DNA from: Acidobacteriaceae bacterium
Lineage (GTDB): Bacteria; Acidobacteriota; Terriglobia; Terriglobales; Acidobacteriaceae
Length of the DNA stretch: 32,569 bases
Assembly: GCA_025361625.1 (NCBI GenBank)
Contig: JANYKL010000156.1
Span: 1 to 32,569 of the forward strand
Direction: 5' to 3'
Shown here: positions 10,301-17,017 of the stretch, in pieces
Layout: every line of letters begins with the position of its first letter
Position numbering within the stretch: the stretch's first letter is position 1
Made by a program: the position numbers and the translations under genes
Notes under the pieces: generated by a model
Told to the model about the DNA's origin: nothing
The model's database searches: none
Seen by the model: the letters and a program-made list of their open reading frames with translations, nothing else

Positions 10301-11091
10301 ATATTCGAGCGGTTGTATTCATAGGCGGTGCCGTGAAAACTGTTGGTACCACTCTTCGTGACGAGCGAAACTTGTGCTCCCGAGGACCGTCCCGCATCAG
10401 CATTGGTGTTACTGGTGGCAACTCTAAATTCTTCCAGGGAATCAAGCGTCGAGCGCAGAGCTCCAGTGAAAGCGAACCCGCTATTCTGATCGTTATCGTC
10501 AACTCCATCGAGCGTTACGTTTGTCTGATCGCTGCGCGCGCCGTTGACTGATCCACCTCGGCTATCGTAAGACTGATCCACTTTGTCTCCGCCGACAAAG
10601 GAGACTCCGGGCTGAAGGCTCAGAATTCCGACAGCATCGCGGCCTTCGAAGGGAAGGTTCAATAACTGTTTCGAGTCGAATGCGTTGCCGATAGAGGCAT
10701 CCTGGGTATTTACCAATTCAGCTTGCCCCTGAACTTCCACCACCGTAGAGGAACCCCCAACGGTTAATTTGAGATTCTGAGTGGCAGGAGTGTTAACGAG
10801 CAATTGTGCGTTTGCGATCTTGGCAGCGGCGAACCCGGGGGCTGTGACAGTGATATCGTAAGTGCCCGGCGGGATCTGGAGGAACTCGTAGCCTCCTTCA
10901 TCGTTTGACTTGGTGGTGCGAGTAAAGCCGGTACCGGCGCTATCTATGGTCACCGTTGCGCCAGGCACGACGGCGCGATTCGGATCAGAAACCGTCCCGT
11001 GCAGAGAGGTAGTAGCGACTTGCCCCCAGAGGATAGAACTGGCGAATGACAACATCGCGGCAGCATGAAGGAATTTTTTTAGTAGAGTCAG
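7318..11091 (-). CDS. Oar-like TonB-dependent receptor with N-terminal carboxypeptidase-regulatory-like domain
   Basis: A very large outer-membrane receptor of about 1257 residues, typical of Acidobacteriota, presumed to import a carbohydrate or other large nutrient with TonB energy. After the signal peptide comes a carboxypeptidase-regulatory-like/CarboxypepD_reg domain (LHGTVSDPNRAVVPGATVTI and onward to about residue 110). Next is the plug (including GRDAVGILSLQPGV and NVTLDGVDDND) and a long C-terminal barrel ending in ALRYSF, with the terminal Phe needed for Bam insertion. The first ATG (11055) would give a signal peptide lacking its basic end. A CTG at 11091 sits six bases after GGGGAG (11098-11103) and yields a complete signal peptide with two lysines, so I use it. 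The frame is intact over 3.7 kb. Upstream is an 18-bp palindrome at 11119-11136. Confidence 0.9.
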   Translation of the reverse strand: MTLLKKFLHAAAMLSFASSILWGQVATTSLHGTVSDPNRAVVPGATVTIDSAGTGFTRTTKSNDEGGYEFLQIPPGTYDITVTAPGFAAAKIANAQLLVNTPATQNLKLTVGGSSTVVEVQGQAELVNTQDASIGNAFDSKQLLNLPFEGRDAVGILSLQPGVSFVGGDKVDQSYDSRGGSVNGARSDQTNVTLDGVDDNDQNSGFAFTGALRSTLDSLEEFRVATSNTNADAGRSSGAQVSLVTKSGTNSFHGTAYEYNRSNIGQANDWFNKQSQLSNGQSNRPGQLIRNTFGASVGGPIIKDKLFFFATYEGQRTHENLQVTRTVPSLLLRSGIIQYTDTNHNLQQLNPTQIASMDPVCTGNGTCPLGPGVNPAVLQVLNMYPAPNTTNAGDGLNFVGFTFPAATPSKLDTYIVKLDANLTPRQSVYVRGNLQNDNLVFPNAASAPEFPGQAANITNRNNAKGIAFGHVWTISNNLINNARYGYLRVNSDAGGLQTQPFITFRGLDNVQGFSSSDQVLTPVHNLVDDVNWKRGNHTIEVGGNWRIINDIRASNDLSYLGAETNPSWLTLSGFANTKQSLDPAQFGFPAVLNGQAYNLAMATLAGIVSEGFSNYNRTKSGSVLAQGAPAKRHFKSNEFETYLQDSWRVRPNLTLTFGARYTLLQPPYETTGLEVGTTTSINSWFNQRAASMVQGQGTEPLLNIGLIGKANHGRPYWEWNYKNIAPRFAFAWSPGGNSKTSVRGGFGIYYDHFGEGIVNSFDKNGSFGLTTQLSNPAAVLTPDNAPRFSGLNTVPASLVIAPPTGGFPITPPSTLDTGGFSITWGMDDKIKTPYSEVFDFSLTHELPGGFVVEGSYIGRMGHHLLQEEDLGMPLDIVDPSSKMDYFKAATLLSQASNAGTDISNLAPIPYWENMFPGAAGVPVGSGCAPGSSTFTGTPTATQSIYDMWSCNVGNETSALFNLDLPGICSPACSKLGPNAYFSPQWSSLYAWRSIGNSAYNSLQLTMRHKGRGVDFDVNYTFSKSIDVGSNAERINEFQGFGFASQVINSWSPKQLRSVSDYDTRHQLNSNWVFELPFGHGKRFASDLHGIGQAVLGGWSLSGIFRWTSGYPFSVEPGLGFWATNWQLTSADVLVGPKPKTGVFTDPSGNPNVFKGDPTAVAHSFRVAYPGESGERNNLRGPGYIGLDSGLAKTWNVTERQTLRFNWDVFNVTNTPRFDVGSMQFAGNNSVSSGSTFGEYTATMTKPRVMQFALRYSF

Positions 11092-11097
11092 ATGAGG

Positions 11098-11103
11098 CTC
11101 CCC
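11098..11103 (-). promoter_or_regulatory. Shine-Dalgarno supporting a CTG start of the TonB-dependent receptor
   Basis: On the minus strand this reads GGGGAG and is followed by six bases and CTG at 11091. The extra codons give TLLKKFLHAAA ahead of the ATG at 11055, completing a classical n-region plus h-region. The region between CTG and the nearest upstream stop (11131-11133) has no ATG, GTG or TTG start with comparable support. Confidence 0.5.
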
Positions 11104-11118
11104 GCCTGCAAAATTTCG

Positions 11119-11136
11119 TATTAAATCAATTTAATA
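11119..11136. promoter_or_regulatory. 18-bp A/T palindrome upstream of the receptor gene
   Basis: TATTAAA-TCAA-TTTAATA is a perfect inverted repeat with 7-bp arms, 16 bases upstream of the receptor's Shine-Dalgarno. The position suits an operator or a site overlapping the promoter. The cognate regulator is unknown. Confidence 0.4.
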
Positions 11137-11416
11137 TGAGTCTTTTTGAAGTGACGGATTTTAGCAACAAATAATCACAGAATACAAGCAGAAATGTGTT
11201 GTTGTTCATAGTTGCAATAATGGCTTGACCAGGAATAACCGAAACCGAAGCTAGCGTAGGGCTGCCAGTGATGTCTGTAAAAAGGGGGCGGGGCGACAAG
11301 AAGAATAACGCACAGGCGAGGAACTGCTCGAAGTAAGGGGCACACCTGACAAGGCGGCGGTTGGATCGGTCGTGCGTAGAGGGCGGTTTGATAGACTAAT
11401 CGTGTTCCCTCAAGAA
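11137..11416. other. Intergenic stretch between the receptor gene and tRNA-Thr
   Basis: No gene is evident. It should carry the receptor promoter on the minus strand and the tRNA promoter on the plus strand. A G-rich run occurs at 11283-11293 and T/A-rich patches near 11140-11175. Confidence 0.35.
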
Positions 11417-11492
11417 GCCGACGTAGCTCAGTTGGTAGAGCAGCCGATTCGTAATCGGCAGGTCACCAGTTCAACTCTGGTCGTCGGCTCCA
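11417..11492 (+). tRNA. tRNA-Thr (anticodon CGT)
   Basis: A complete 76-base cloverleaf. The acceptor stem pairs GCCGACG (11417-11423) with CGTCGGC (11482-11488), followed by discriminator T and an encoded CCA. The D-arm is GCTC...GAGC. The anticodon arm is GCCGA-TTCGTAA-TCGGC with anticodon CGT, reading ACG (Thr). The T-arm is ACCAG-TTCAACT-CTGGT. It is the apparent attachment site of the island whose integrase starts just downstream. Confidence 0.96.
11447..11465 (+). repeat. Candidate attL core: 19-bp direct repeat inside tRNA-Thr
   Basis: ATTCGTAATCGGCAGGTCA, covering the anticodon loop, its 3' stem and the variable loop, recurs exactly and in the same orientation at 27493-27511. Integrases of the tyrosine family commonly cross over in the anticodon loop of tRNA genes. 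The integrase gene faces the tRNA 3' end, as expected for attL. Confidence 0.6.
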
Positions 11493-11518
11493 TTCCTTCA
11501 ATCACTTACGCCTCTTGC

Positions 11519-12541
11519 TCACTGCACCGTCAAATCACTGTGACGTGAATTGTGACGTAGATTGCGCTGTTCAATGGCTTCGCGGATGGGTTCAATGCCC
11601 GGATGTTGATACCGCATTGAGGTGCGCACATCGCTGTGGCCCATCACCTTCATCACCATTGCCAGGTTGCCGGTTGCTTCATACGCTGCCGTACCAAAAA
11701 TATGGCGGGCGCAATACAGTACCAACGACTCAGGTAGACCGAGCTTGCGACGCGCTTCCCGGAACTGCTTCGCCACGGTCGTCAAATGACCTCCAGCCGC
11801 CCTAGTAGACGGAAAAAGCCAGCCGTCACGTTTGCCCGCGCTACGGACCATCAACAGGTCAGATATTCGCCCACTGATTGGCACGTGCCGACGGGATGCT
11901 CTGGTCTTACCTCCAGGATTGAAGATAATCCCACGGACCCAGTCGACGTTCTCAAGCCGAATGCGAAAGACCTCCTCAGGACGCATGCCTGTGTCCTGTA
12001 TCACGATCAGGACGTCCTTCATCGGTTGTTTTGCGATCGCGAGCAACTTCGCCTCGGTCTCGGGACTAATCGTTTGTTCCCGGCCCAGTTCCTTCATCAA
12101 CTTGACCCGTGGCACTGCGGTTATGACGTTCCATTCCACCGCCTTGCCAAGCATTCTTCGCAGCGTGCGAAGCGCTTGGTTGACGTAAGACGGAGAACCT
12201 TTCAGTCTAAGCGAGTCGACTTCTTCCGTTGTGATTCGGTCTAGGCTCATTTCGACCAGCGGAGTTCTGCCAATTTGATCCCAGCCTACGCTGTAGTAAC
12301 GCCGTGTCTTCGGAGCGAGATCTCGCGCATGTTGTACCCATTCCATAAATCGCTGACCGAAATCGCCGAGCAACGGTGCCCGACGTAACACAGCTCCTGG
12401 TCCTCGTTCTTCTGCTTTTGCCACCAGCTTCGATTCGATCTTCCTAGCCCTAGACTCCGATGATTCGTAGGTCGTACCTCGTTGGCGCCGACCCGCGACC
12501 ATGAAATCGTAGTGCCAGACATTGCCTCGCCTATACAGCAT
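11519..12541 (-). CDS. Tyrosine recombinase / phage-type integrase
   Basis: A 340-residue site-specific recombinase that would integrate and excise the island at the neighbouring tRNA-Thr. An N-terminal arm-type DNA-binding part (LYRRGNVWHYDF) is followed by a SAM-like core-binding domain and the catalytic domain. Catalytic residues visible are Arg I in DTGMRPEE, the beta-hairpin Lys in GGKTRASRRHVPI, the box II segment YCARHIFGT (Tyr in place of the usual first His, Arg and His kept), and GHSDVRTSMRY with the His and the nucleophilic Tyr. The ATG at 12541 is chosen because GGAGG lies six bases upstream; the longer frame to 12619 adds a tail unlike the family. It overlaps the end of the excisionase-like gene by 11 bases, so the two are probably translated together. 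Confidence 0.9.
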   Translation of the reverse strand: MLYRRGNVWHYDFMVAGRRQRGTTYESSESRARKIESKLVAKAEERGPGAVLRRAPLLGDFGQRFMEWVQHARDLAPKTRRYYSVGWDQIGRTPLVEMSLDRITTEEVDSLRLKGSPSYVNQALRTLRRMLGKAVEWNVITAVPRVKLMKELGREQTISPETEAKLLAIAKQPMKDVLIVIQDTGMRPEEVFRIRLENVDWVRGIIFNPGGKTRASRRHVPISGRISDLLMVRSAGKRDGWLFPSTRAAGGHLTTVAKQFREARRKLGLPESLVLYCARHIFGTAAYEATGNLAMVMKVMGHSDVRTSMRYQHPGIEPIREAIEQRNLRHNSRHSDLTVQ

Positions 12542-12740
12542 CCTTGGCCTCCATGTATGCCCGCACGGAAGGAGTTCGGCGATTGCGTTGAATGTACCGC
12601 AAAACGTCCTCCTCGGCATAACGGATTGACCCTTCCATCTTGATCCAGGACGGGCCTACTCCGACCTTCCGCCAGTAGCGCACCGTGCCTTCTGGGACGG
12701 AAATCATTTCGGCCAGCAATTTGGTCGTGAGAAGCTTCAT
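12531..12740 (-). CDS. Excisionase-like helix-turn-helix protein (AlpA/HTH_17 type)
   Basis: A 69-residue DNA-binding protein with a winged MerR-like helix-turn-helix: LLAEMISVPEGTVRYWRKVG forms the HTH, followed by a basic wing and EEDVLRYIQ. Small proteins of this kind next to integrases act as excisionases or recombination directionality factors. It overlaps the integrase start by 11 bases on the same strand. Confidence 0.8.
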   Translation of the reverse strand: MKLLTTKLLAEMISVPEGTVRYWRKVGVGPSWIKMEGSIRYAEEDVLRYIQRNRRTPSVRAYMEAKDAV

Positions 12741-12853
12741 TTGTTTGTAAAACGGCTACGCATACAATCACCGACTTCTCGGGCTGTTTGTTCCAAAATC
12801 ATCTGTTTCTCGAACCAGTTTTCTGCAAAGTGTGTAGCCGCACCCAGAGCAAG

Positions 12854-13234
12854 TTACAAGTGCCGATTCCCAGGGGTTAATGGAACGTCTGCCGCTCCAA
12901 CCGGGAGGTTGATTTCAGGACTGGGGTCTTCCGTGATTTCGGCCAAACGAATTTGCCCACCGGAGCGTTGGTTCAGCAGAACAACTACGGAGTCGTCTTC
13001 CTTTGTCAATGTCCTGCTCTCGTAGCTGTTCAATTTAATCCCAATTTTCCACTTCGGTCGGCCTCCCGCACGATCCGCACAGAGCACCAGGCGACCCATG
13101 CGCCCGATGACATAGCCCTCGACGTAGAAACAGTACCCGACACGGTCAATAAGAATGGAAATGTTGGTTCGGCTTTCCATGAACGAGTCGATTTGTTGAG
13201 TGACAACATCTGGGGTTTTAGATTTTGCGGCCAT
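12854..13234 (-). CDS. Hypothetical mobile-element protein, 126 aa
   Basis: I do not recognise this protein. It begins with a polar helix (VTQQIDSFMESR) and continues as a mainly beta protein with charged turns (ILIDRVGYCFYVEGYVIGRMG, split by several strands), ending in a Pro-rich tail. A good Shine-Dalgarno (AAAGGAAAG) precedes the ATG at 13234. Its first codons overlap the end of the upstream gene by 17 bases, so they form one operon with the integrase module. Confidence 0.6.
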   Translation of the reverse strand: MAAKSKTPDVVTQQIDSFMESRTNISILIDRVGYCFYVEGYVIGRMGRLVLCADRAGGRPKWKIGIKLNSYESRTLTKEDDSVVVLLNQRSGGQIRLAEITEDPSPEINLPVGAADVPLTPGNRHL

Positions 13235-13838
13235 AGCTTTCCTTTCGGTTATTTAATTCTTGCTTTGAAACTGACTCGCTGGCTCGCCGCGGCGATGCCA
13301 ACCAGGATTCCATGAGTACGCCTTCACGCAGTCCAGCTTCCGTGAAAAGGCGCATGTATGTGCTCCGGTGCATGTGCTTGGGCCGCTTAGGAAACTCATC
13401 TGCCAGGCTCCCGGACCCGCCTAGCTTGGTGCGGATCGCTTGGGCCTTGTGTAACCCTCTCGAGCGATCTGATTTTTGCTGGCTGTCGTACGCAAGATCG
13501 TGGCACTGCCGACACGCCAACCTGCCACCGTCGTAGAGGATCGCGCATCGACGACCGCAGGCACATTGAAACCATGCGCGCAGGCCGCCGCAGAAATTGG
13601 TCCACGCTAATAAGAACGAATGCTCGCGGCCGACTTGTATATGCGGTGACAAGAGGACGCGTTCAGGTGTCCCCAACGCGTTGAGGCTTGCGCAGACCTG
13701 AACTTTCCACCAGCACCAAAAAAACGTTCGACCAGCCGTCAGCAGGCCATCTCGCTGCCAACAGCGCACATCCAGCTGAGGGTAGTCTGACGTCGTCTCC
13801 TTGCTGTTGAAATGTCGCCCACTGCCATTACCGCCCAT
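13218..13838 (-). CDS. GGxGSGR zinc-ribbon mobile-element protein
   Basis: A 206-residue protein of an uncharacterised family that I recall as common in integrated elements of Proteobacteria and others. Recognisable marks are the start MGGNGSGRH, LDVRCWQRDGLL, a W-rich strand (TFFWCWW), a zinc-ribbon-like segment FQCACGRRCAILY followed by LACRQCHDLAYDSQ (paired CxC/C and CxxCH ligands), and the late phrase RPKHMHRSTYMRL. The paired cysteines suggest nucleic-acid binding. It is the first gene of the integrase-side operon. Function unknown; family placement is from memory of the motifs. Confidence 0.65.
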   Translation of the reverse strand: MGGNGSGRHFNSKETTSDYPQLDVRCWQRDGLLTAGRTFFWCWWKVQVCASLNALGTPERVLLSPHIQVGREHSFLLAWTNFCGGLRAWFQCACGRRCAILYDGGRLACRQCHDLAYDSQQKSDRSRGLHKAQAIRTKLGGSGSLADEFPKRPKHMHRSTYMRLFTEAGLREGVLMESWLASPRRASESVSKQELNNRKESYGRKI

Positions 13839-14435
13839 TCTTTACACCCTGGGCAGGATCAGGCAAAGCGTTTCACTCACACCTCTTGTGTATCTACTCG
13901 GGACTACTCATCGTTAGACACGGTGTACAGCGGTAAAAATTTTCCCTATTACTCCACGGCAGTGAGCCTTATGCTAACCATAGAGCATGGAATATACTCG
14001 GCCGTCGCAGATGGCTGAAGATCAAAAACCAAAACTTCATTCACGCAGGCTGCAGGGCGGCATGAACTCTTTACAACGTTCCACGAAAGAAACCGTCGAG
14101 TATCTCGGTAGGTAAGAGGCAAACGTGCGGATCACAGTTCACATAACAAATCCAAAGAAGAGATCATGCAATCTGAAGATGGCGCATTCAACGACCTCTT
14201 TATAAGGAGCCGGGGCTCTACCTGTGCGATCAGTCGAGCAGCAAAGAAGTTGGCAAGGATCGACGATGTAGTCCCACTTTTTCATCCGGCGACAAGTTCA
14301 GGGTAGATGCCGTGAGGAAAAGCCCTGGAGTCTGGAGCCCGGAATCCATAAGGTTGCTTGCACACCTGGATGCCATCGACCTCATACGGAGATTTCGCCG
14401 AAGCCGTTCGCGAGCTTACCCCTGGTCTCATTTCC
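13839..14435. other. Non-coding stretch between the integrase module and the EamA gene
   Basis: No gene with a recognisable domain is present in these roughly 600 bases. An open frame continues upstream of the EamA start to 14358, but those 26 codons look like leader rather than protein. The promoters of the minus-strand module and of the EamA gene should lie here. Confidence 0.4.
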
Positions 14436-15392
14436 ATGGACACCCGACCGCATACTGTTAAAGTCGCTGTGACGTACTTGATTTGCGCGGTGACTTGGGG
14501 CACGACGTGGTTCGCCATACGTGTGTGCATCTCTTCGGGCGGCTATCCCACCTACGAGGCTGCCGCAATTCGGTTTTCCGTCGCGGTCCTGCTCATTGCG
14601 GTGCTGGGAATGACTGGTCTGGTCAGCCTGAAGCAACAACAGGAGCGCCACGTTTGGTGGCTTTTTGCCGCCGGCCTCTTTAACGCGGCGAGTTATGCTC
14701 TCGTCTTCGCCGGGGAGCAGAGCGTTCCCGGCAGTGTAGCCGCGGTTCTTTTCGCTTCGCTCCCTCTGGTGACTGCCATCGTAGCTGTTGCCACGCGCAC
14801 GGAAGCGATTTCGTTCGCGCAGGTAATCGGCGGGCTGGTTTCTTTTTCCGGCATCGCCATCATTTTCTGGGATCGTCTGCGGGTGTCCCACCAGCAAGCC
14901 ATGGGCGTGGTGATGATTCTTATCGCGGTTGTGAGCACCGCGGGTTACATGTTGATCTTCAAACGCAAGACACAGGACGCGCATTCGATGTCCGCGACTC
15001 TCATTTTCTTGACAACGACAACTGTGGGCCTATGGTGTGTCTCCTTGATGCGGGGATGGCAGCCTCTTCCATTGCCGTTGCCTCTGAAACCCACGCTGGC
15101 GCTTTTGTACATGAGCGTCTTCGGCTCAGTCATCGCGTTTGCGTGCTACATCTATTTGCTGAAGCAAGTAAGCATGATGACCGTGGCGACGCTGGCCATA
15201 ATTGAGCCGGTCATTGCTCTGCTGATCGATCGGATGTGGGAGCACCAAGTCAGATTGGCGACGCGCAGCTATATCGGTGCGGTGGTGACGCTGTGTGGCC
15301 TTCTCGTCAGCTTGTTGCTCAAACCAAATCGCGGTTTTTCTCCGCCGGAGGTTGACGCACGAATACCTGACGTGAGCGAGACACTCGGTTAA
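14436..15392 (+). CDS. EamA/DMT-family permease
   Basis: A 318-residue inner-membrane transporter of the drug/metabolite superfamily, with two EamA repeats and about ten helices. The first helix contains ICAVTWGTTWFAIR, the usual family opening. The second repeat starts near ISTAGYM-like residues (VVSTAGYMLIFKRK) and ends with the helix pair containing LAIIEPVIALLID and the last helix GAVVTLCGLLVSLL. I start at ATG 14436, directly before helix 1; 14358 would add 26 non-conserved residues. It is the first cargo gene after the integrase module. Substrate (amino acid, metabolite or drug efflux) cannot be inferred. Confidence 0.85.
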   Translation: MDTRPHTVKVAVTYLICAVTWGTTWFAIRVCISSGGYPTYEAAAIRFSVAVLLIAVLGMTGLVSLKQQQERHVWWLFAAGLFNAASYALVFAGEQSVPGSVAAVLFASLPLVTAIVAVATRTEAISFAQVIGGLVSFSGIAIIFWDRLRVSHQQAMGVVMILIAVVSTAGYMLIFKRKTQDAHSMSATLIFLTTTTVGLWCVSLMRGWQPLPLPLPLKPTLALLYMSVFGSVIAFACYIYLLKQVSMMTVATLAIIEPVIALLIDRMWEHQVRLATRSYIGAVVTLCGLLVSLLLKPNRGFSPPEVDARIPDVSETLG

Positions 15393-15624
15393 GTTGCGAT
15401 TTCCGAAACGTGGGTCGCAGGCGGCGTGTGAGGCTGCGCGCTCACTGCTTTTAAACGAGCGTGCCCATTTTTGTGCCCGATCTCGATGCCAGATGATAGT
15501 TAAGTTGTGGGCATTTTCTTCGGATAAAATCCTTACTTAACGCTCTGAAAATTCAAGGAGGTAGCAGCCAGTCACAAACTATCGCAAATCATTGTGAAGT
15601 GCCCTTCTCACAACTCGGCGGAGA

Positions 15625-15832
15625 GCTTCCGACGGCGTGCGCTCCACCGCCACCTAATAGCATGCACCATGGTCGACACGCATGCGCTCAACGCCTCGCG
15701 GATTTCACTGTCGTCCAGCGTGATCGATTTTGGCATACCCCCGATGAGGTTCCGACCTTTTATCTCATAATTAGCGGCTCGTTTAGCGCGTACGCCAAGC
15801 CTATCTCGATCTTCATCTACTCCGCCGACGTC
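15625..15832 (-). pseudogene. Remnant of an MreB-like actin homologue (C-terminal part)
   Basis: Three minus-strand frames together read as the C-terminal subdomain of MreB/MamK-type bacterial actins. The pieces in order are: a TSAE-stop-MK segment running into KIEIGLAYALNEPLIM (frame 1, ending in a stop), IKGRNLIGGMPKS then ITLDDSEIREALSACVST and MVHAIR (frame 2), and VAVERTPSE (frame 3). In MreB the matching stretch is TAEEIKI.IGSAY, then G.P..I...EIREAL.E....I..A...ALE.TPPE. At least two frameshifts and one stop interrupt it, and no N-terminal part is visible upstream, so this is a decayed fragment. A plus-strand open frame over the same bases (15599-15871) is a chance shadow. Confidence 0.6.
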
Positions 15833-16084
15833 TGGGATGATCTATTCGCAGCTCGCTGCGCATTTCCGTAGGACTGAAGCTTGCGCCGTGGGGCGGCCGC
15901 TGTTGCTTGCAATCTTTCGGTGGGTGAACATTTGTTTCGTCGGGGTAAAGAAGATGCATAAGAGCGCACCTTCTGTAAGCTGATCTGGTTTGGCAAGAAC
16001 CTGAGACCCGCTGATACTTGTCATCCACTAGCACGTTGGGCTTGCGGGCTTTGTGTTCAGTGGAAGGCGTTTCGATTCAGCTGC
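15833..16084. other. Stretch between the MreB remnant and the Crp/Fnr gene
   Basis: No gene is recognisable. This may be further decayed sequence belonging to the MreB-like remnant, but I cannot read a convincing protein from any frame. Confidence 0.3.
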
Positions 16085-16792
16085 TCAGGCGTTCACCATT
16101 TTCTCCAGTGCGGGTCTGTTGCAAATGATTAGGGTCGATTTCTTTACCTGCAACAAATCATTCTTCTTGAACTCGGAGAACAGTCGGCTCACGGTCTCGC
16201 GGGTGATGCCAATCATTTCGCCAATTTCTTCGTGCGTCAGTGTCACTTTCAGATGTGAGGGATCGGTCGCCCCAAGTGACCAGGAGAGTAGCAGCTTTGC
16301 AAACTTCTCCGATGGCGACCTGGCAAGGCCCAGCGTGCGAATCTCCTCAAAAGCGGAATAATAGTTTTGACTGAGTTGCTCGGCCACTCGCAGTGCCACT
16401 TCTCCATGCTCCCCCAGAAATCCTAATAGCGCGTCGCGAGCGATGAAATTAGCCTGCCCCGGCTCCATCATCTCAGCCGTCACTTCATAAGGCCGATTAG
16501 AGATGGTCGCGTTCAAACCCAAGACATCCCCCGCCTCCGAAATTTTTGTAATGATGTTTTTGCCATCGCTCGAAGACGTGAAAAGCTTGGCCTTTCCCGC
16601 ACACAGCACAAACACCCCTCGCGGCTGTTGACCCTCGATAAACAGCATTGTGGATTTTGAATACACTGCCGTCGACTTTATCTCGTTCAGTCTTCGCACT
16701 GCAGTGGCCGGTAAATTACAGAACAAATGTTCCTCGCGCACCGAGCACGTGAGGCAGTTATCGATAATATTCAAGCCGTAAGGGGTACGCAT
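16085..16792 (-). CDS. Crp/Fnr-family regulator with N-terminal cysteine cluster
   Basis: A 235-residue transcription factor. Residues 30-150 form the cyclic-nucleotide-binding-like beta-roll, then a long dimer helix and a winged HTH (LTHEEIGEMIGITRETVSRL, then a basic wing). The recognition helix has the E-x-x-S-R pattern of the FNR group, which reads TGA/TCA half-sites. The N-terminus has C13-x2-C16-x8-C25 and a fourth cysteine near residue 60, suggesting an oxygen- or NO-sensitive Fe-S cluster as in FNR, although the spacing is not that of E. coli FNR. The start at 16792 has an AGGAAGG Shine-Dalgarno. It is divergent from the osmC gene, and two overlapping palindromes (16840-16864) between them suggest autoregulation. 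Confidence 0.88.
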   Translation of the reverse strand: MRTPYGLNIIDNCLTCSVREEHLFCNLPATAVRRLNEIKSTAVYSKSTMLFIEGQQPRGVFVLCAGKAKLFTSSSDGKNIITKISEAGDVLGLNATISNRPYEVTAEMMEPGQANFIARDALLGFLGEHGEVALRVAEQLSQNYYSAFEEIRTLGLARSPSEKFAKLLLSWSLGATDPSHLKVTLTHEEIGEMIGITRETVSRLFSEFKKNDLLQVKKSTLIICNRPALEKMVNA

Positions 16793-16839
16793 CCCGGCAC
16801 CTTCCTAATTGCGCGTATTGTAGCACCCGCGATTTTGGG

Positions 16840-16855
16840 ATCACCTTTCTGTGAT
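16840..16855. promoter_or_regulatory. Second inverted repeat in the crp/osmC promoter region
   Basis: ATCAC-CTTTCT-GTGAT is a perfect 5-bp inverted repeat whose right arm is shared with the next Crp/Fnr-type site at 16851-16864. Overlapping half-sites of this kind could bind two dimers alternately. Confidence 0.4.
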
Positions 16856-16864
16856 TAGTATCAC
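16851..16864. promoter_or_regulatory. Crp/Fnr-type operator between crp and osmC genes
   Basis: GTGATTAGTATCAC is a perfect palindrome (GTGAT-N4-ATCAC) in the class bound by Crp/Fnr-family dimers. It is about 60 bases from the regulator start and about 155 bases from the osmC start. It matches four other sites in this window. Confidence 0.6.
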
Positions 16865-17017
16865 CAACACTAGTGATTGCGGCCACCGCTTTAATAGGCT
16901 TTCTCCAACAGAATGGTTGCGACACTCACGGCGATGGTGCCCACCAACCCCAAATTCATGGGACAGCAATCAAGATCGTGGGAAAGCGCAAGTTGAACGG
17001 AAAACAGGGAGCGCAAA

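Noticed and set aside
15599-15871. 90-codon plus-strand ORF
   Set aside because: No domain or Shine-Dalgarno; the opposite strand carries recognisable MreB-like sequence in the same bases.
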